Assembly: GCA_024160085.1 (NCBI GenBank)
Contig: JAMDYG010000002.1
Location: 678,209-742,208, forward strand
DNA: 64,000 nucleotides
DNA from: Serratia symbiotica
GTDB lineage: Bacteria; Pseudomonadota; Gammaproteobacteria; Enterobacterales; Enterobacteriaceae
Reading direction: 5' to 3'
Made by a program: the position numbers and the translations under genes
Notes under the pieces: generated by a model
What the model saw: only the letters and a program-made list of their open reading frames with translations
What the model was told of the DNA's origin: nothing
The model's database searches: none
Shown here: one piece after another, positions 30,191 through 40,702 of the stretch
Layout: the number at the start of each line of letters is the position of its first letter
Numbering within the stretch: the stretch's first letter is position 1

Positions 30191-32752
30191 TCACATCATA
30201 TTTTTCAACTTATAGAGCCACTCTAGCGCCTGATGCGGCGATAGTGAATCTGGGTTCAATGCCTCCAGCGCTGCCACTGCGGGTAAGGTTTCCTCATCCA
30301 ACGACGTCGTCTGAGTTGCATCAACGGTGCCAGCGGCGGTGTGGTGGGAGAGCGACTCTAATTCATGCAGTTTTTGACGTGCGCGTTTGATGACATCGTT
30401 CGGTACACCGGCCAGTGCTGCAACCGCCAATCCGTAACTCTTGCTCGCTGCACCGTCTTGCACGCTATGCATAAAGGCGATAGTGTCTCCGTTTTCTAGC
30501 GCATCCAGATGTACGTTGACCATGCCTTCCATTTTCTCCGGCAAGGTGGTCAGCTCGAAGTAGTGGGTAGCGAACAGTGTCATGGCTTTGATACGGTTAG
30601 CCAGGTTTTCAGCGCACGCCCAGGCCAGTGATAGACCATCGTAGGTAGAGGTGCCCCGGCCTATTTCATCCATCAGCACCAGGCTGTGCTTAGTAGCATT
30701 GTGCAAGATGTTGGCAGTTTCGGTCATCTCCACCATAAAGGTAGAACGGCCTGAGGCTAGATCATCCGCAGCACCAACGCGGGTAAAGATGCGATCCACT
30801 GGGCCGATATGGGCTTTAGTGGCTGGCACATAGCTACCGATGTGCGCCATCAGGACAATCAATGCCGTTTGGCGCATATAGGTGCTTTTACCGCCCATGT
30901 TGGGGCCAGTTATGATCAGCATACGGCGCTGTGGCGACAATGACAGCGGGTTAGGGATAAAAGGTTCGCTCAGCACCTGTTCCACTACCGGGTGGCGGCC
31001 TTCAGTAATGTGAAGCCCTGGTTGTTCGCTCATCGTGGGGCAAGCATAGTGTAGGGTATCGGCGCGTTCGGCCAGGTTGGTCAGCACGTCTAGCTCAGCC
31101 AGCACAGCAGCGCTTTGCTGCAACTCCGCCAGATGTGGCAGCAGTAGATCAAACAGCTCGTCATACAAGTTTTTTTCGATCGCCAGAGCCTTGCCTTTGG
31201 AAGTCAGAACCTTGTCTTCATACTCTTTTAGTTCAGGAATGATATAGCGCTCGGCGTTTTTCAGCGTCTGACGGCGTATATAATGGATTGGTACCAGATG
31301 GCTTTGTCCACGGCTGACCTGAATGTAATAGCCGTACACGCCATTGAAGCCCACCTTTAGAGTATCAAGCCCCAACTTTTCACGCTCGCGGATTTCCAGT
31401 CGATCCAGATAGTCGCTGGCACCGTCCGCCAGTTCGCGCCACTCGTCCAGTTCGCTATTGTAGCTAGGGGCAATAACACCGCCATCGCGCACCAGCACTG
31501 GTGGGGATTCGACTATCGCCCGTTCCAGCAGATCCAACAACGCATCGAATTGACCAACCTGTGACAGTAACTGTTGCGCATGTAGTGTATCCATATTTTG
31601 CAATAATGCGCGAATGTCAGGCAACTGTTGGAAAGCGTGGCGCATACGTGCCAGGTCGCGTGGACGGGCGGTGCGTAGCGCCAGACGCGCCAGGATACGC
31701 TCCTGATCACCAACCTGTCGCAGTGAAGGCTGCAAATCGCTATATAGATCTTGCAGCTTGCCAATGGCCTGCTGGCGATCGTTCAACACGTTGATATTAC
31801 GGGTCGGCATGTGCAGCCAGCGCTTTATCATGCGGCTACCCATGGGGGTCACGGTATGGTCGAGGATCGCCGCCAGTGTATTTTCAATACCCCCGGACAG
31901 GTTTTGGGTCAGTTCTAGGTTACGACGTGTGGCAGCATCCATGATAATGCCGTCCTGCTGTAGTTCCATAGTGATGCCACGAATATGTGGCAGTGAGGTA
32001 CGTTGGGTATCTTTGACATATTGTAGTAAGCAGCCAGCGGCGCGCAGCGCCCGATGCGCCTGCTCAACGCCGAAGCCGATCAAATCGCGGGTACCGAACT
32101 GCAAATTGAGCTGCTGGCGCGCAGTCTCCAGCTCAAATTCCCACAATTGGCGGCGGCGCAGGCCGTGACGCTGTTCGATCAGAGCCATCAGTTCAAAGTT
32201 TTCTGGATAGAGAAGTTCTGCAGGGTTGGTGCGTTGTAACTCTGCTGCCATAGTTTCACTATCTTGTGGCTCGGCGATACGGAAGCGGCCAGAGCTGACG
32301 TCCAGTGTCGCGTAGCCAAAACAGCGAGTATCTTGCCAGATCGCCGCCAGCAGGTTATCCTGGCGCTCTTGCAGCAGCGCTTCATCGGTAATAGTACCGG
32401 GGGTGACGATGCGAACTACTTTGCGTTCGACCGGTCCTTTGCTAGTGGCTGGATTACCGATCTGCTCGCAGATGGCGACAGATTCACCTAACTGCACCAG
32501 CCTAGCTAGATAGTTTTCCACCGCATGGTGCGGTACTCCAGCCATCGGGATAGGTTCACCCGCGTAGGCTCCGCGCTTGGTCAAGGAAATATCCAACAAC
32601 TGCGATGCGCGTTTGGCATCGTCATAGAACAACTCATAAAAGTCACCCATGCGATAGAACAGCAGGATTTCTGGATGCTGTGCTTTTAAGCGAAGATACT
32701 GCTGCATCATTGGAGTGCGGAAATCTAAATTCTTACTGTCAACCATAGACAT
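30191..32752 (-). CDS. mutS: MutS DNA mismatch recognition ATPase
   Basis: Intact, 853 residues, the same as E. coli. MutS binds mismatches and small loops and recruits MutL. The mismatch-wedge Phe-x-Glu motif is in [11 protein letters not shown] near residue 36. The connector, lever and clamp regions are continuous, and the ATPase carries Walker [14 protein letters not shown], Walker [17 protein letters not shown] and the ATHYFELT switch. It converges on rpoS. Its survival is notable because tracts elsewhere in the window show slippage, some of which (single-base runs) MutS should normally correct. Confidence 0.97.
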   Translation of the reverse strand: MSMVDSKNLDFRTPMMQQYLRLKAQHPEILLFYRMGDFYELFYDDAKRASQLLDISLTKRGAYAGEPIPMAGVPHHAVENYLARLVQLGESVAICEQIGNPATSKGPVERKVVRIVTPGTITDEALLQERQDNLLAAIWQDTRCFGYATLDVSSGRFRIAEPQDSETMAAELQRTNPAELLYPENFELMALIEQRHGLRRRQLWEFELETARQQLNLQFGTRDLIGFGVEQAHRALRAAGCLLQYVKDTQRTSLPHIRGITMELQQDGIIMDAATRRNLELTQNLSGGIENTLAAILDHTVTPMGSRMIKRWLHMPTRNINVLNDRQQAIGKLQDLYSDLQPSLRQVGDQERILARLALRTARPRDLARMRHAFQQLPDIRALLQNMDTLHAQQLLSQVGQFDALLDLLERAIVESPPVLVRDGGVIAPSYNSELDEWRELADGASDYLDRLEIREREKLGLDTLKVGFNGVYGYYIQVSRGQSHLVPIHYIRRQTLKNAERYIIPELKEYEDKVLTSKGKALAIEKNLYDELFDLLLPHLAELQQSAAVLAELDVLTNLAERADTLHYACPTMSEQPGLHITEGRHPVVEQVLSEPFIPNPLSLSPQRRMLIITGPNMGGKSTYMRQTALIVLMAHIGSYVPATKAHIGPVDRIFTRVGAADDLASGRSTFMVEMTETANILHNATKHSLVLMDEIGRGTSTYDGLSLAWACAENLANRIKAMTLFATHYFELTTLPEKMEGMVNVHLDALENGDTIAFMHSVQDGAASKSYGLAVAALAGVPNDVIKRARQKLHELESLSHHTAAGTVDATQTTSLDEETLPAVAALEALNPDSLSPHQALEWLYKLKNMM

Positions 32753-32983
32753 AATTTGTTTACTCCATTGAATTTAAAGTGAATTGTGATTTTAGTTGTT
32801 ATCATTAAGTATCACGTTGTGTTATAAAAAATCACCAAAATCCGTTTGTAAGTAAGTGTAGGTGTAAGTTGTTATATAGGTTATGGTATAATTTTGCTGA
32901 ATAAACGTACATCCAGCACTTGGCAAGAAAAGTTGGATTTCAGCCTAAGTAGATCAATTGGTTAGTCATAAAATGGATCTTAT

Positions 32984-33572
32984 ATGACGGATAAACCAGC
33001 AGGCAAGCCTTTGTCATCCAAAGTCAGCAAAATGATGAGTCCTACGGACAAAAACAAGGCCGATAGGGGTGAGAACCGGGGCTTGTGTTTGACATGCGGC
33101 GCTTCTAGTATTAAGACATTTTTCTACCGCCATACTAGCCCGGTGACTAGTAAGCTGTCACTGGTAAAAATTGGAAGCTTTCCGCAAACTTGCGCTTGCA
33201 ATGGCCCGTATGAAGTTGCAAGAACGTAAACTAATCAGAAGTGAAGGGCACTATCCAGCGTCTAAGCTGAAAGATGAGAAGCAACGGTTATTAGAAGAGA
33301 GTCAAAAACCGAAAGCGGCAGTGCTGACGGTTGAAGGTTTAGTTAAGCTGTACCTGACTGAACGGATAGAAGACCGTAAAAGTGCAAATGGAAAAATCAT
33401 TCCTGGTGCGCGTAAAAAGAAAGGGCAAAAAGAAGCCCGCCGTACTCTGGAGAATGATACTATTGCTAAACTAAAGACGCGTGTCGCAGCAGAAATCACC
33501 CATAAATATATTGTCGAACGGTCAATGGTGTGATTAAACGCAGTGCCAAAATTCAGGATCCTACAGAGTGAC
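32984..33572 (+). pseudogene. Tyrosine integrase, N-terminal remnant
   Basis: Two frames give the arm-type DNA-binding start of a P4-like integrase: GLCLTCGASSIKTFFYR with KLSLVKIGSFPQ, then after a shift near 33180 LALAMARMKLQERKLIRSEG, VEGLVKLYLTERIEDRK, PGARKKKGQKEARRTL, AAEITHKYIVE and VIKRSAKIQ. The catalytic domain with the Arg/His/Tyr residues is gone. No tRNA or direct-repeat attachment site could be seen beside it, so which element it belonged to is unclear; the ICE module 9 kb downstream is a candidate. Confidence 0.7.
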
Positions 33573-33753
33573 TTTCGAGTATGTATTGACAAATGTATGC
33601 TAATAAATACGCAGGCCATGTAAATAATTATGTGTGTAACTGCCACCTTATTAAAGGTGATCGATCAGGGGCACTGTTTTGCTTTACCGGCATAATGAGC
33701 ATATTTTTCTTGTTTATACCGCCACCGGTGTCTGAAGCGGTTATAGCGCCTCA

Positions 33754-34578
33754 TTATGCGGTATTTAAGGGTATTTTTAGCAGTTGCCGGATCAATGTCT
33801 GCTGGTCACTGTTCTGTAGCCAGACAGCGTACAATGGGCGGGAAGATAGGTGGGATCTCACTGACTACTACCAACTGCGGATATTTTTTCCCATTGTCTG
33901 GGCAGTAAGGCGCAGCCGCCAGTGTTTACTAGTTTAACTGACGGGTTAGGGATACGGAAGTCATTGTGAGTATTGGAACGTTATCTCCTGCCTGTATCCT
34001 GCTTTCCTCTTGTTGAAAGTTGGCACCACATTCCAGTTTAATGTACGGCATTAGTGCCTATTTTTCGCAGCGACTGGCCGAGAATAGGCGCAGCGAGAAA
34101 TTGCCCAATAGTTGGCTGGTCAAATCACCCATCTTGGGTGGCTCTATGGTAATAAGTAAATCAAGCTGTCTTTCATGTAGCTGTTTTACCAAAGAATGCC
34201 TAATGACACTCTGGATTCCTAACTGGAGCGCCTTACGCTGCTGATAAAGCGATTGTACCCAGGGGGTCAGATAATCATAATAAAGTGGTATCACCAATCG
34301 ACAGCTCAGTATGCTGCAACGTTCGCACTACTTCTTTTTTCGTTAATTGCTAGGTGTTTATCATACTTTCGGCATGGGGGGGGGAGTAGCCGCTCACCAG
34401 CGGGTGTCAGGAGAATATTGTTGCAGTAATGGTTGAATAAATTTGCGCCTAATTGGTTTTCTAACTGATAGATGCGGAAACTGACCGCAGACTAGGTTAA
34501 GTACAAGGATTCTGCAGCCCTGCCAAAGTAGCGCGTTCTACTGACCTCTAAAAAGATTTTCAGTAATTAGGTATCTAC
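33754..34578 (-). pseudogene. hdfR: HdfR LysR-type regulator, broken
   Basis: HdfR is a LysR-family regulator (flhDC repressor) that lies divergently beside the ilv operon. The start codon position reads GTA in place of ATG, followed by DT-stop-LLKIFLEVSRTRYFGRAAES, LYLT[22 protein letters not shown], then a G9 tract on the plus strand (34376-34384) that shifts the frame. SLVKQLHERQLDLLITIEPP with KMGDLTSQLLGNFSLRLF is the effector domain. The 3' end reads [28 protein letters not shown] and TAA (plus-strand 33754-33756). It is colinear but carries many stops. Confidence 0.85.
34376..34384 (-). repeat. Homopolymer G9 tract in hdfR
   Basis: Nine G on the plus strand (C9 in the hdfR sense) lie at the LLPYAE codons and put the halves of hdfR in different frames. 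With the C9 tract in rpoS this is the second nine-base G/C run in a pseudogene here. Confidence 0.85.
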
Positions 34579-34787
34579 ACCTATCTCCAAAAATTTTTGT
34601 CGTTAGGATTTAAATGTTTTGTTTTACAGAATGTCAAAAGCCTATCTAATACTCCGCGCCATAACAGCACGACCATGAGAAGATTAGGAGCGTTTCAGAT
34701 AGCGGATAGTTTCACCACAACCAATCGTTTTTTTAATAATAAACATTATCACCGCGGGTTCTCCCATCACGGTGATTTCACCATTAA

Positions 34788-34835
34788 ATGCCACCGGGTG
34801 CTGGCAATTATACTATGTTGGAGGGAATATCATGA
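34788..34835 (+). pseudogene. ilvG: IlvG acetohydroxyacid synthase II, last codons only
   Basis: The only trace of IlvG is its C-terminus: [15 protein letters not shown] and TGA at 34833-34835. It overlaps the ilvM ATG by the usual ATGA. The rest of this ~550-codon gene is deleted; the region 34579-34787 between hdfR and this fragment holds no recognisable leader peptide. Confidence 0.7.
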
Positions 34836-35066
34836 TGCAGCATCAACTTTCGATCCGGGCGCAATCTCGCCCTGAAATGTTATAGCGTGTATTGCGTGTC
34901 GTGCGTCATCGTGGTTTTCAGGTTTCTAGCATGCATATGGTTTCGGCGCTAAATACTGACAATATTACTTATCGAATTAACTGTTACCAGCCAGCGCTCG
35001 GTTAGTCTGCTGTCATCCCAGTTAAGTAAATTGATGGGTGTCTCTTGTGTTTAGATCCAGCAATAA
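34832..35066 (+). pseudogene. ilvM: IlvM acetohydroxyacid synthase II small subunit, broken
   Basis: [17 protein letters not shown]-stop, then RVLRVVRHRGFQVSSMHMVS matches IlvM, the regulatory ACT-domain subunit of acetohydroxyacid synthase II. A TAG at codon 18 is followed by a frameshift near 34980 (NITYRI to [20 protein letters not shown]). The end SCV-stop-IQQ and TAA falls at 35064-35066. About 85 codons, the normal size. Confidence 0.85.
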
Positions 35067-35097
35067 TCCTCACAACAACGCAAAGGAAGAAGGATAT

Positions 35098-36047
35098 ACA
35101 ACAATAACGAAGAAAGCCGATTATATTTGGTTCAATGGTGAGATGGTTCCATGGGTTGAAGCTAAGGTACGCGTGATTTCGCACGCTTTGCACTATGGTA
35201 CGTCCGTGTTTAAAGGGGTGCGCTGCTATGATTCCCACAAAGGCCCGGTAGTGTTCCATCACCGTGAACATATGCAGCGTCTGCACGATTCGGCGAAGAT
35301 CTATCGAATGCCAGTATCGTAGAGCGTTGCAGAGCGTTGACGAATTGATGGAAGCCTACTGTGTCACGTTGCGTAAAAACAATCTAGTCGGCGCTTATAT
35401 TCGTCCGTTGGTGTTTTGTCGGCGATTGATGTAGGCATAGGTGTCAACCCGCCAGCCGGTTATAAAACAGATGTGATCATCGTGGAGTTTCCTTGGGGAA
35501 CTTATCTGGGTGAAGAGGCATTGGATCAAGGCATTGATGCGATGGTTTACTCCTGGCAGCGCATGGAGGCAAATACCCTTCCCATGGCAGCCAAGGATGG
35601 CGGTAACTACCTTTCATCGCTGCTGGTGGGTAGTGAAGCGCGCCGCCACGGTTATCAGGAAGGCATCGCTCTCGATGTGCACGGCTTTATTTCTGAAGGT
35701 GCTGGCGAAAACCTGTTCGAAGTCAAAGACAATGTGTGCTGTACACCCCACCGTTCACTTCTGAGGCCCTGCCGTGCATTACCCGCGATGCCATCATCAA
35801 ATTGGCGAAAGAAATGGGCTTTGAAGTGCGTGGGCAGATGTTGTCACATGAGTTGTTGTACCTAGCCGACGAAGTGTTCATGTCCGGCATGGCGGTGGAA
35901 GTCACCCCGGTGCGCAGCGTTGATGGTATCCAGGTAGGTATCAGCACATGTGGCCAGGTGACCAAACAGATTTAGCAGGCGTTCTTTGGCCTGTTTACCG
36001 GAAAAACGGAAGATAAATACGGCTGGTTATACTCGGTAACCTCATAA
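35098..36047 (+). pseudogene. ilvE: IlvE branched-chain aminotransferase, broken
   Basis: IlvE does the last step of Ile, Val and Leu synthesis. [40 protein letters not shown] and [20 protein letters not shown] are normal. There a 10-bp duplication (agagcgttgc repeated at about 35321-35341) causes a stop at 35322. Later frames give NPPAGYKTDVIIVEFPWGTY, the active-site region AAKDGGNYLSSLLVGSEA, SEGAGENLFEVKD and SLDGIQVG-like text, ending GLFTGKTEDKYGWLYSVTS, TAA at 36045-36047. The start codon appears to read ATA. Confidence 0.9.
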
Positions 36048-36110
36048 TAAATAAAAATAAGAAAGCGGATTATTCGCCGCCTTAATCAATGTATTTGGAG
36101 TGAAAAGAGC

Positions 36111-37366
36111 ATGCCTAAGTACCGTTCTGCCACCACCACCCATGGACGTAACATGGCTGGTGCCCGCGCATTATGGCGCGCGACCGGGGGATGACCGATG
36201 CCGATTTCGGCAAGACGATTATTGCGGTGGTCAATTCCTTTACCCAGTTTGTTACGGGCTATGTCCATTTGCGCGATTTAGGCAAGCTGGTTGCCGAACA
36301 TATCGAGGCTTCCTGCGGTATCGCTAAAGAGTTCAACACCATTGCGATGGGCGATGGTATCGCCATGGGCGGCTCTGACCAACACCGTGTTGCACTTGTT
36401 GGCAGCAGCTCAGGAAGGTGCCGTTGATTTCACTATAGTAAACATCGACCGTCTGTCGCACAAGATGACACACATGTGTAAAGTGGCACCGAGTACCTAG
36501 AAGTACCATATGGAAAATGTGCACCGCGCTGGAAGTGTGCTAGCCATTCTGGGCGAACTGGATCGCACTGGTCTGATGAACCGCGATGTCAATAATATCC
36601 TCGGTATGAAACTGCCTGAAACCTTAGATAAGTACGACATCATGCTGACTCAGGATGAGGCGGTCAAAAAGATGTATCGCGGCGCTGTCCTGGCGGGCAT
36701 CCGTCGTACCACTCAGGCGTTTTCGCAGGACTGCCGGTGGGACACGTTGGACGACGATCGTACACAAGCACTGGAAAACGCCTTTAGCCTGTAAGGGGGA
36801 TTGGCGGTATTATACGGCAACAAGGCGGCAGACGGAAGCATTGTAAAAACCGCTGGCGTCGATAAAGACAACCTGACGTTCTGTGGCTCCGTAAAAGTCT
36901 ATGAAAGCCAGGATGGCGCAGTAGAAGCTATTCTCGGTGGTAATCTGCTACGAAGGGCCAAAAGGCGGGCCGGGTATGCAAGAAATGCTGTATCCAACCA
37001 CCTATTTGAAGTCGATGGAATTGGTTGGGTAAAGTCAGTGCGTTGATCACTGATGGTCGTTTCTCCGGTGGCACTTCCGGTCTATCCATTGGCCACGTTT
37101 CACCGGAGGCGGCCAACGGCAACCTAATTGCCTTAATTGAAGATGGTGACATGATCGACATCGATATTCCAAAATGCAGTATGGTGCTGGACGTGCCAGC
37201 CAGCGAGTTGGCTGCACGTCGTGAAGCCGAACTGGAGCGCGGCGACCAGGCTTGGACACCCAAAAATCGTGAGCGTCAGATCTCCTTTGTACTGCGTGCC
37301 TATGCAACATTAGCCACCAGCGCCGATAAAGGCACAGTGTGTGACAAGAGCAAGCTGGGAGGATAA
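36111..37366 (+). pseudogene. ilvD: IlvD dihydroxy-acid dehydratase, broken
   Basis: [20 protein letters not shown] is the normal start, but a shift at RATG gives a stop. The next frame has [20 protein letters not shown]. At 36357-36372 GDGIAMG is joined to [17 protein letters not shown]: about 200 codons, including the FeS-cluster cysteines, were lost between two copies of atcgccatgggc. Further stops occur (APST-stop, near 36498-36500). The 3' half is readable ([40 protein letters not shown]) to DKSKLGG, TAA at 37364-37366. Confidence 0.92.
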
Positions 37367-37370
37367 CGGC

Positions 37371-38880
37371 ATGGCGGTATCACATAACCCTTACCTGACG
37401 CCCCCTGCGGTGCGCAATATTTGCGAGCGGTGCTCCGCTCACCAGTTTATGGGGTGGTTCAGGTCATCCCTTTGCAGGCTATGAACAAGATCTCTGCGCG
37501 CCTGGGCAACACTATTCTGGTAAAGCATGAAGATCTAGCCGGTGCACAGTTTTAAGCTGCGTGGAGCCTACGCAATGATCTCCAGTCTGGGCGAAGAGAA
37601 GAGCAAAAAGCACGTGGCGTGGTGATCGCCTCAGCGGGCAACCACACGCAGAGTGTTGCCTTCTCCGGCAAACGGCTGGGGATCAAAATCTTGATCGTGA
37701 TGCCAGTACCCACTGCGGATATCAAAGTGTATGCAGTACGCGGCTTTGGTGGTGAAGTGCTGCTGCAAGGAGCCAATTTTGACGAGGATAAAGCCAAAGC
37801 GATCAAACTTTCCCAATAGCAGGACGTGACCTTTATGCCACCATTCGATCATCCAATGGTGATCGCCGGGCAGGACACACTGGCGATGGAGTTGCTGCAA
37901 CAGGACGCACATCTTGACCGGGTATTTTTGCCGGTCGGCAGTGGCTTAACCACCGCCGTAGCGGTGCTGTTCAAACAAATTGATGCCGTAAATTAAGGTA
38001 ATCGGCGTAGAAGCGGCGGAATCCGCCTGCCTATGGGAGGCGCTGAACGCTGGTCAGCCGGTGGATATGTCATGCGTCTGGCTGTTTGCCGAAGGTGTAG
38101 CGGTGAAGCGTATCGGTGATGAAGCCTTCCGCTTGTGCCGCCAATATCTAGACGATGTGATTACCGTAGACAGTGATGCCGTCTGCGCTGCGGTCAAAGA
38201 TCTGTTTGAGGACGTGCGTGCCATCGCGATTAACCTTCCGGAGCGTTAGCGTTCATTGGCTAGGCCTGAAGAAATATGTGCAGCGCCACAACTTTCAGGG
38301 TGAACACCTGGCGCATGTGCTGTCCGGTGCCAACTTGAACTTCCACGGCTTGCGCTACGTGTCCGAGCGCTGCGAATTGGGCGAACAGCGTGAAGCCTTA
38401 TTGGCGGTAACCATTCTAGAGCAGCAGGGTAGTTTCCTTAAGTTCTGCTAACTGCTAAGCGGCCGCACGGTGACCGAATTAAATACCGCTATGCTGATGC
38501 GAATAACGCCTGCATTTTCGTCGGCGTGCGTTTGATGAGCGGCCATGCTGAGCGGCTAGAGATCATCGACGAGCTAAATCGTGGCGGCTTATTAGGTCGT
38601 AGATCTGTCCGATGATGAAATGGCCAAACTGCATGTGCGCTACATGGTCGGTAGGCGTACATCCGGAGCGCTGTTAAAGTTCCTGCAAACGCTGGGTACC
38701 TGCTAGAACATCTCGCTGTTCCACTACCGCAGCCATGGCACCGAATTTAGCCGTGTGTTGGCGGGCTTTGAGCTGTCGTAGACCGAACCTGAATTTGAAC
38801 AACACCTGCAGGCGCTTGGCTATGACTGCCACGATGAAACTGATAACCCGGTGTTCCACTTTTTTTGCAGTGCTGATATA
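37371..38880 (+). pseudogene. ilvA: IlvA threonine deaminase, broken
   Basis: IlvA starts isoleucine synthesis. Pieces in several frames: VLRSPVYGVVQVIPLQAMNK, FKLRGAYAMISSLGEE (the PLP-lysine site) after a shift, VIASAGNHTQSVAFSGKRLG, DIKVYAVRGFGGEVLLQGAN, stop at 37817, GQDTLAMELLQQDAHLDRVF, LFAEGVAVKRIGDEAFRLCR, stop at 38247, then the two ACT-like regulatory domains in scraps (SGANLNFHGLRYVSERCELG, FHYRSHGTEFSRV) to HDETDNPVF near 38870. At least six disruptions. The ATG lies 4 bp after the ilvD stop. Confidence 0.9.
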
Positions 38881-38941
38881 AAGGTGGCCTACCCCAGGGG
38901 TTTAACGGAGACAGGGTTTTCAGCATCAACGCGCTGCCTAA

Positions 38942-39731
38942 TTATGATGGCAGTAAACGCCAAAATGCATTGATCAACGGATCGCTGAGGCGTTTCTTTT
39001 TTACGCAACCACCCCAGTTCAAAGGGGGCGACCATCGAAACATTTTCCAATGGTGAGATACGCTGGAGCACCGGTTACGGGCCGTTGTTATCCACCACCA
39101 CACTGGGGATCAGTGCGATGCGTTTTCGTGATGGGCCGTATTCTGGCAGGATAAAAGGAATATCGGCCCATATGGGCTGCTTGGTAAAGACCTGAGTGTA
39201 CACTGCACAGGGTAGTGCCGGGGCGATTAGAACCAGCAGGATTTTGCAGATTTGGGTAAACGCTATGCTGGTTGGCAGGGTTTCTGGCCGGCCAGCGATG
39301 CCGAGATCAGCCTCACTGGACTGCACTTTGTCGGCCGTATCGGCAGCATCACCCGTGGTCAGTTTAATTTCCACCAGTGGGTGCTGCGTTTAAAAGTAGT
39401 CGAGGATGGGTAGTAGGTGGCTATAAGCAGCGGTGACTGAGCAGAACAGCCGCAGCTCGCCACTTAGCGAAGAGCCATGTTAGCCGAGCGCGTGTTTCAA
39501 TTGCTGGTATTGCAGCAACGCCTGCCAGGCAAACTGCTTAAGTTGTTCGCCGGCATCGGTAAGCTTCACCGTGTGATTATCACGTAAAAACAGCGGTTGC
39601 CCAAGGATCGCTTCCAGCCGCTGGATCTGGCTGGATAGCGTTGACAGGCTAACATGCATCGCTTTGGCAGTGCGACCAAAGTGGTGACTATCAGCAAGAT
39701 GGAAGAACAGCTTTAAATCACACAAATTCAT
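38942..39731 (-). pseudogene. ilvY: IlvY LysR-type activator of ilvC, broken
   Basis: IlvY activates ilvC when the substrates acetolactate or acetohydroxybutyrate are present. From ATG 39731: MNLCDLKLFFHLADSHHFGR, TAKAMHVSLSTLSSQIQRLE (the helix-turn-helix), LLQYQQLKHALG-stop. A later frame reads VEIKLTTGDAADTADKVQSS, IAGRPETLPTSIAFTQI and LIAPALPCAVYTQVFTKQP. The middle ~70 codons are lost, and the end is APFELGWLRKKETPQ and DPLINAFWRLLPS with TAA at plus-strand 38942-38944. It is divergent from ilvC, the normal arrangement. Confidence 0.88.
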
Positions 39732-39911
39732 ATCGTCACACTCGCGGTAAGTGGGTTGCATAAATTGCAATATAACGTTCGTAATATATCAATTTAAGCA
39801 ATGGATTTCCTACGATACAGTGAGTTTAACGCCTCTTTGCATAGACATAGCGGGGGTATGAAAATAACATCAATAACCTAAATCGAATCAGCATCTGACT
39901 GGAGTATCATC

Positions 39912-40672
39912 ATGGCTAACTATTTCAACTCATTGAACCTGCGACAGCAGTTGGCATAATTGGGTCAACTGCTGCTTTATGGCACGCGACGAATTTGCTG
40001 ATGAAGAGGATTACATGAAAGGTAAAAAGTGGTGATTGTTGGCTGTGGTGCGTAGGGCTTGAACGAGGGCTTAAACATGCATGATTCATGTCCGAATATG
40101 GCTTATGCGCCACGCCAGGAAGCCATCTACGAGAAGTGTGCTTCATGGCGTAAAGCCAGCGAAAACGGTTTTAATGTAGGTAGCCACGAAGAGCTGATCC
40201 CGCAGGATGACCTAGTGGTTAACTTGACGCCGGACAAACAGCACTCCTTTTGTGAGTACGTAAAGAATACAAACGTGGTTTCGTAGTGCCGACCCTGATT
40301 GCAGTTCACCCGGAAAACGATCCGAAAAGCGAGGATATGGCTATTGCTAAGGCTTGGGCGGCGACAACAGGTGGCCACCGAGCCGGCGTGCTAGGCTCCT
40401 CCTTCGTCGCCGAGGTGAAATCCGACCTAATGAGCGAGCAAACCATTCTGTGCGGCATGTTGCAGGCTGGTTCGCTGGTGTGCTTTGACAAGCTGGTGGC
40501 TGAAGGTACCGACCAGGATTACGCCGAGAAACTGATACGGTTCGACTGGGAAACCATTACCGAAGCGCTGAAATAGGGACGTATCACCCTGATGATGGAT
40601 CGCTTATCCAATCCAGCTAAGCTGCATACTTATCTAAACAACTGAAAGAGATCATGGCACTGCTGTTCTAGA
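39912..40672 (+). pseudogene. ilvC: IlvC ketol-acid reductoisomerase, broken and truncated
   Basis: MANYFNSLNLRQQLA-stop-LGQ opens a gene of normally ~490 codons. KKVVIVGCGAQGLNQGLNM is degraded to KKW-stop and shifted frames. [19 protein letters not shown] jumps across a deletion to [62 protein letters not shown]-stop and MMDRLSNPAKL follow up to KEIMALLF-stop. The distal ~190 codons are replaced by an IS66 element whose left end starts at 40673. Confidence 0.9.
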
Positions 40673-40702
40673 GTAAGCGTAAAGGCAATGCCGTATTGAC
40701 GG

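Noticed and set aside
32753-32983. Possible tRNA or attachment site next to the integrase remnant
   Set aside because: No cloverleaf or repeated core could be found by eye; I found no tRNA or rRNA gene anywhere in the window, though a covariance search would be decisive.
34579-34787. A possible ilv leader peptide and attenuator
   Set aside because: A short inverted repeat (atcaccg / cggtgat) exists near 34749-34775, but no leader peptide rich in Ile, Val and Leu can be read, so the site is not supported.
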